64,000 nt of DNA from Pseudomonas flavescens (lineage in GTDB: Bacteria > Pseudomonadota > Gammaproteobacteria > Pseudomonadales > Pseudomonadaceae), in the NCBI RefSeq assembly GCF_013408425.1, contig NZ_JACBYV010000001.1, positions 5,704,001-5,768,000 on the forward strand. The letters run 5' to 3'. Under the pieces are notes generated by a model. The model did not search any database. It saw nothing but the letters and a program-made list of their open reading frames with translations, and was not told where the DNA came from. The translations under genes were made by a program, and so were the position numbers. Positions 58,749 to 64,000 of the stretch are shown one piece after another. Positions within the stretch are counted from its first letter, which is position 1. Each line of letters starts with the position of its first letter.

Positions 58749-58908
58749 GCTCGCCCCATGTCTACAGGCTCGTGCCGAATGCGGCTGGTGGATCGTGAAG
58801 CCAGCATCGTTGCTTCCCGACCTTTCCCGCACTTGCAGCACAGACGCTTGTACACAGATGTCGCCATGCGACGTTCACGCTTATTGAATACGTTGATCGA
58901 GGTTGAGC

Positions 58909-59148
58909 ATGCAGGCCCTTGAGGTAAAAAGTTTCTTGGAGACCAAACTGCCGGACGTTCAGGTAGAGGTCGACGGCGAAGGCTGCAACTTCCAACTCAA
59001 CCTGATCAGCGACGAGCTGGCCGGCCTCAGCCCGGTCAAGCGTCAGCAGCAAATCTACGCTCACCTCAATCCCTGGATCGCCGATGGCAGCATCCACGCC
59101 GTGAGCATGAAATTCTTCAGCCGTGCCGATTGGGCCGCGCGTTCCTGA
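58909..59148 (+). CDS. ibaG: BolA-family protein IbaG
   Basis: 79 aa. BolA/IbaG fold with QALEVKSFLETKLPDVQVEVDGEGCNFQLNLISDELAGLSPVKRQQQIYAHL. These proteins bind [2Fe-2S] clusters with monothiol glutaredoxins. ATG at 58909 with GAGG six bases upstream; a TTG two codons earlier is less likely. It precedes murA by 15 bases, an order kept in many gammaproteobacteria. Confidence 0.93.
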   Translation: MQALEVKSFLETKLPDVQVEVDGEGCNFQLNLISDELAGLSPVKRQQQIYAHLNPWIADGSIHAVSMKFFSRADWAARS

Positions 59149-60429
<1,281 letters not shown>

Positions 60430-60433
60430 CCAC

Positions 60434-61069
60434 ATGCTGACCATTGCCCTGTCGAAAGGCCGTATTCTCGATGACACCCTGCCGCTGCTCGCGGCGGCAG
60501 GCATCGTGCCGACCGAGAATCCGGACAAGAGCCGCAAGCTGATCATCCCGACCACCCAGGACGACGTACGTCTGCTGATCGTCCGTGCCACTGACGTGCC
60601 GACCTACGTCGAGCATGGTGCTGCCGACCTCGGTGTCGCTGGCAAGGACGTGTTGCTCGAGTACGGTGGCCAGGGGCTCTACGAGCCACTGGACCTGCGT
60701 ATCGCTCGTTGCAAGCTGATGACCGCCGGTGCCGTGGGTGCGGCCGAACCCAAGGGCCGCCTGCGCGTTGCCACCAAGTTCGTCAACGTCGCCAAGCGCT
60801 ACTATGCCGAGCAAGGCCGGCAGGTCGACATCATCAAACTGTACGGTTCCATGGAACTGGCGCCGCTGGTTGGCCTGGCCGACAAGATCATCGATGTGGT
60901 CGACACCGGTAACACCCTGCGTGCCAACGGTCTGGAAGCTCAGGAACTGATCGCCCACATCAGCTCGCGTCTGATCGTCAACAAGGCCTCCATGAAAATG
61001 CAGCATGGCCGCATCCAGGCCCTGATCGACACGCTGCGTGAAGCGGTCGAGACGCATCATCCGCATTGA
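60434..61069 (+). CDS. hisG: ATP phosphoribosyltransferase HisG (short form)
   Basis: First enzyme of histidine synthesis, 211 aa from the ATG at 60434, four bases after mur[20 protein letters not shown] is the usual start. [33 protein letters not shown] carries the PRPP-binding loop. The length shows the short form, which lacks the regulatory domain and needs HisZ (not in the window) for activity and feedback inhibition. Confidence 0.96.
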   Translation: MLTIALSKGRILDDTLPLLAAAGIVPTENPDKSRKLIIPTTQDDVRLLIVRATDVPTYVEHGAADLGVAGKDVLLEYGGQGLYEPLDLRIARCKLMTAGAVGAAEPKGRLRVATKFVNVAKRYYAEQGRQVDIIKLYGSMELAPLVGLADKIIDVVDTGNTLRANGLEAQELIAHISSRLIVNKASMKMQHGRIQALIDTLREAVETHHPH

Positions 61070-61198
61070 TCCTCTCCCGCGCGGCCTTCGGGCTGCGCAG
61101 TGCCTATCCGTGTCATAGCCAAATTCTCAGGTGCCCGCACGGTGGGCTTGCTACTCTAGCGGCGCCTGAGAACACGCCATCCAGATGAGGCTTTCGCT

Positions 61199-62509
61199 AT
61201 GACCGCTCCAGTTGCCATTCGCCGACTCAACGCTGCCGACCCGGATTTCGCTCATCATCTGGATCATCTGCTGAGCTGGGAAAGCGTCTCGGACGACGGC
61301 GTCAATCAGCGCGTGCTGGATATCATCAAGGCCGTGCGTGAGCGTGGCGATGCTGCGCTGGTCGAGTTCACCCAGCGTTTCGATGCCCTTGAAGTCGCCT
61401 CCATGGCTGACCTGATTCTGCCGCGCGAGCGTCTGGAACTGGCGCTGACGCGCATTACCGCGGAGCAGCGCCAGGCGTTGGAAATCGCCGCCGAGCGGGT
61501 ACGCAGCTACCACGAAAAGCAGAAGCAGGATTCCTGGACCTACACCGAAGCCGACGGCACGGTGCTGGGCCAGAAGGTCACGCCGCTGGATCGTGCAGGG
61601 CTGTACGTGCCGGGCGGCAAGGCATCCTACCCGTCGTCGGTACTGATGAATGCCATTCCGGCCAAGGTCGCCGGAGTACCCGAGGTCGTGATGGTGGTGC
61701 CAACGCCCCGTGGCGAGATCAACGAAATCGTTCTGGCTGCCGCGGCGATTGCCGGGGTCGACCGGGTCTTCACCATCGGGGGGGCACAGGCTGTCGCAGC
61801 GCTGGCCTATGGCACCGAGAGCGTACCGCCGGTGGACAAGATCGTCGGCCCGGGCAACATCTATGTGGCCACTGCCAAACGTCATGTATTCGGCAAGGTC
61901 GGTATCGACATGATCGCCGGGCCGTCGGAAATCCTCGTCGTGTGCGACGGCCAGACCGACCCGGACTGGATCGCCATGGACCTGTTCTCCCAGGCCGAGC
62001 ACGACGAAGACGCGCAGTCGATTCTGGTCAGCCCGGATGCGGCGTTCCTCGACAAGGTTGCCGAGAGCATCGCCCGCCTGCTGCCGAGCCTGGAGCGGGA
62101 GGCGATTGCGCGAACTTCAATCGAAGGTCGCGGCGCGCTGATCCTGGTCGCGGACATGGGCCAGGCCATCGAGGTGGCCAACCGCATCGCGCCAGAACAC
62201 CTGGAACTCTCGGTCGAGAACCCGGAGCAGTATCTGCCAGAGATTCGCCATGCTGGCGCCATCTTCATGGGCCGTTACACCGCCGAAGCACTGGGCGATT
62301 ACTGTGCGGGGCCGAACCACGTATTGCCTACATCGGGCACTGCGCGTTTCTCGTCGCCGCTGGGGGTCTACGACTTCCAGAAGCGTTCGTCGATCATCCA
62401 CTGTTCGGCCGAAGGTGCGTCCGAGCTCGGCAAGGTGGCCTCGGTGCTGGCCCGTGGCGAGTCGCTGACCGCCCATGCCCGCAGTGCCGAGTACCGCATC
62501 AAGAACTGA
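61199..62509 (+). CDS. hisD: Histidinol dehydrogenase HisD
   Basis: 436 aa. Oxidises histidinol to histidine in two NAD steps. Shows [38 protein letters not shown], and the zinc/catalytic segment [12 protein letters not shown], with PEHLELS further on. The 129-base gap from hisG holds no gene. ATGAGG lies ten bases before the ATG. Confidence 0.97.
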   Translation: MTAPVAIRRLNAADPDFAHHLDHLLSWESVSDDGVNQRVLDIIKAVRERGDAALVEFTQRFDALEVASMADLILPRERLELALTRITAEQRQALEIAAERVRSYHEKQKQDSWTYTEADGTVLGQKVTPLDRAGLYVPGGKASYPSSVLMNAIPAKVAGVPEVVMVVPTPRGEINEIVLAAAAIAGVDRVFTIGGAQAVAALAYGTESVPPVDKIVGPGNIYVATAKRHVFGKVGIDMIAGPSEILVVCDGQTDPDWIAMDLFSQAEHDEDAQSILVSPDAAFLDKVAESIARLLPSLEREAIARTSIEGRGALILVADMGQAIEVANRIAPEHLELSVENPEQYLPEIRHAGAIFMGRYTAEALGDYCAGPNHVLPTSGTARFSSPLGVYDFQKRSSIIHCSAEGASELGKVASVLARGESLTAHARSAEYRIKN

Positions 62510-62545
62510 CCCAACGACCCAACCGAATTCGAGGAGAGCGGGCAG

Positions 62546-63598
62546 ATGAGCAAATTCTGGAGCCCCTTCGTCAAAGACCTGGTGCCATACGTACCGGGTG
62601 AGCAGCCCAAGCTGAGCAAGCTGGTCAAGCTCAACACCAATGAAAACCCCTACGGCCCGTCGCCCAGGGCCATCGCCGCCATGGGCGAGGCGCTCAACGA
62701 CGACCTGCGTCTGTACCCCGACCCCAATGGTGATCGCCTGAAGCAGGCAGTCGCCCAGTTCTACGGCGTAAAGGCCGCTCAGGTATTCGTCGGCAACGGT
62801 TCTGACGAAGTGCTGGCCCATGCCTTCCACGGCCTGTTCCAGCACGGCAAACCGTTGCTGTTCCCCGATATCAGCTACAGCTTCTACCCGGTCTACTGCG
62901 GCCTGTATGGCATTCAGGCCGAACCGTTGGCGCTGGACGAGCAGTTCCAGATCCGCGTCGAGGATTATGCGCGGCCCAACGGCGGCATCATTTTCCCCAA
63001 CCCCAACGCCCCCACTGGCTGCCTGCTGGCCCTGGAAGCCATCGAGCGGTTGCTGCAGGCCAACCCGGATACCGTGGTGCTGGTGGATGAAGCCTATATC
63101 GACTTCGGCGGCGTCTCGGCCATCGGCCTGGTCGACAAGTACCCGAACCTGCTGGTCACCCAGACCCTGTCCAAGTCACGTTCCCTGGCGGGCCTGCGGG
63201 TTGGCCTGGCGGTCGGGCACGTGGACCTGATCGAGGCGCTGGAACGGATCAAGAACAGCTTCAACTCCTACCCGCTGGACCGTATTGCCATCGCCGGTGC
63301 TGCGGCTGCGTTCGAGGACCGCGCCTACTTCGAGCAGACTTGTGCCGCGGTGATCGACAGCCGCGAAAAGGTCACCGCTGGTTTGCAGGCACTGGGGTTC
63401 GAGGTGCTGCCTTCGGCTGCCAACTTCATCTTCGCCCGTCATCCGCAACGTGATGCTGCCGGTATCGCGGCTGCACTGCGTGAGCAGGGCGTGATCGTGC
63501 GCCACTTCAAGCAGGCGCGCATCGCCCAGTTCCTGCGTATCAGCATCGGTTCGCCGGAGCAGAACCAGGCGCTGCTGGAGGCCCTGGCGGCGCTCTGA
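62546..63598 (+). CDS. hisC: Histidinol-phosphate aminotransferase HisC
   Basis: 350 aa PLP enzyme. [12 protein letters not shown] at the N-terminus, the PLP-binding Asp/Tyr region [11 protein letters not shown] and the Schiff-base Lys210 in [22 protein letters not shown] precedes the ATG. It follows hisD by 36 bases; a terminator follows at 63616. Class I aminotransferase, HisC1-type by position. Confidence 0.96.
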   Translation: MSKFWSPFVKDLVPYVPGEQPKLSKLVKLNTNENPYGPSPRAIAAMGEALNDDLRLYPDPNGDRLKQAVAQFYGVKAAQVFVGNGSDEVLAHAFHGLFQHGKPLLFPDISYSFYPVYCGLYGIQAEPLALDEQFQIRVEDYARPNGGIIFPNPNAPTGCLLALEAIERLLQANPDTVVLVDEAYIDFGGVSAIGLVDKYPNLLVTQTLSKSRSLAGLRVGLAVGHVDLIEALERIKNSFNSYPLDRIAIAGAAAAFEDRAYFEQTCAAVIDSREKVTAGLQALGFEVLPSAANFIFARHPQRDAAGIAAALREQGVIVRHFKQARIAQFLRISIGSPEQNQALLEALAAL

Positions 63599-63615
63599 GG
63601 TTTGCGGGCAGCATG

Positions 63616-63645
63616 AAAAAGCCAGGGCAGATGCCCTGGCTTTTT
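63616..63645 (+). terminator. Rho-independent terminator after hisC
   Basis: AAAAAGCCAGGGCA (63616-63629), GA, TGCCCTGGCTTTTT (63632-63645), then CGTTTT. It ends the ibaG/murA/his transcripts and, with A-runs on the other side, may also work on the minus strand. Confidence 0.93.
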
Positions 63646-63709
63646 CGTTTTAGTGTCGGCGCCGGCTTGGTCTCGAACGGCAGTACGCACCACCGGTGTT
63701 GCCATCGCC

Positions 63710-63767
63710 ATTCGCCGCGAGGTCGCGGCTCCTGCAGCTGCGTAGGAGCGTCGCCCACGGCGCGAAT
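63710..63767. repeat. Single REPIN of the same family as 26564-27092
   Basis: Two REP palindromes in opposite orientation: ATTCGCCGCGAGGTCGCGGC followed by TCCTGC, then CGTAGGAGCGTCGCCCACGG followed by CGCGAA. It is the reverse complement arrangement of the units in the tandem array. It lies between hisC and the convergent partial gene. Confidence 0.85.
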
Positions 63768-63819
63768 CGGGCGATGGAACCTCAGGCTCGATGCCGCTGA
63801 CCGGCTCGAGCGTCGACCA

Positions 63820-64000
63820 TCAGTGATGATGCCCCTGGCCGATGAACGTCAGCGAGGTGAAGTAGCCACGGCTGTCGATATCGGCGTCACCTTTCACCGG
63901 CTGGCTGGCCTCGGCGGCGATGATGTTCAGGCCTTCGTTGCGAATCACCACATGCGCTTCGCCCTTGGCATTGGTGGTGGCGCTGACCTGATCCGGTGCA
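63820..64000 (-). CDS. C-terminal part of a small, probably exported protein (DUF4198-like?)
   Basis: Open on the minus strand from the window edge to TGA at 63820-63822, 60 codons. The piece reads NAKGEAHVVIRNEGLNIIAA and ends LTFIGQGHHH. The beta-rich pattern with a His-rich end resembles DUF4198/NikM-like periplasmic metal-uptake proteins, but only the tail is visible, so the family is a guess. It is not the algW gene that I recall following hisC in P. aeruginosa. Confidence 0.6.
   Translation of the reverse strand, partial: APDQVSATTNAKGEAHVVIRNEGLNIIAAEASQPVKGDADIDSRGYFTSLTFIGQGHHH

Noticed and set aside
58689..58922. 77-codon frame between mlaB and ibaG
   Set aside because: It overlaps the extended -10 and the ibaG start, has no SD and no conserved features.

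Overview
The window is chromosomal DNA from a GC-rich gammaproteobacterium, almost certainly Pseudomonas. Nearly every gene is recognisable. The gene order (dpp / psdR / roxSR / mag / gatCAB / mreBCD / maf / rng / yhdP / tldD / pmbA / fagA-fumC-orfX-sodA / ptsO-rapZ-ptsN-hpf-rpoN / lpt-kds / mla / ibaG-murA / hisGDC) follows, as I recall it, the block around PA4506 to PA4447 of P. aeruginosa PAO1. Species is not decided; the REP-type repeats and the missing porin gene in the dpp block argue against P. aeruginosa itself. I saw no tRNA, rRNA, prophage, transposase or CRISPR.

Layout. 1-9119: dipeptide import and breakdown (dppABCDF on the minus strand, the XRE/cupin regulator psdR, the divergent metallo-dipeptidase mdpA, and a second dppA-like binding protein). 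9338-13332: a SIMPL-domain periplasmic protein, the RoxS/RoxR redox two-component system and an AEC permease. 13840-24120: the six-gene mag operon built around a bacterial alpha-2-macroglobulin. 24457-27476: an HPP-CBS membrane protein, a LysR regulator, a tandem REP array and an RlpA-like lipoprotein. 27543-36000: GatCAB amidotransferase, the MreBCD shape proteins, Maf and RNase G. 36032-44209: YhdP, a nitrilase-family enzyme, TldD, DarP/YjgA and PmbA. 44516-48344: an iron-sparing block (FagA, fumarase C, OrfX, Mn-SOD) and a ZIP transporter. 48351-55389 (minus): the nitrogen PTS, RapZ, HPF and sigma-54, followed by the Lpt and Kdo genes. 55638-63598 (plus): mlaFEDCB, ibaG, murA, hisG, hisD, hisC. 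The window ends inside a small, probably exported protein on the minus strand.

How the genes work together. Much of the window serves the cell envelope: MreBCD (shape), MurA and the Mag proteins (wall), LptABC and KdsCD (LPS), MlaFEDCB and YhdP (phospholipids). The least explained system is mag. MagE (DUF2300) carries motifs of a penicillin-binding/beta-lactamase-type serine enzyme, a SpoIID-like glycan-cleaving domain and a C-terminal HExxH metallopeptidase. MagC looks NlpC/P60-like. The ribosome binding site of magA sits in the loop of a near-ideal RsmA/CsrA hairpin. This suggests a post-transcriptionally controlled periplasmic machine joining a macroglobulin to wall enzymes. Other signals worth checking are a 12-bp-arm palindrome between psdR and mdpA with a relative before dppA, a repeat inserted in frame into the 5' end of magC, the absence of a normal start codon for full-length MreC, and two small coupled ORFs inside the dpp operon.
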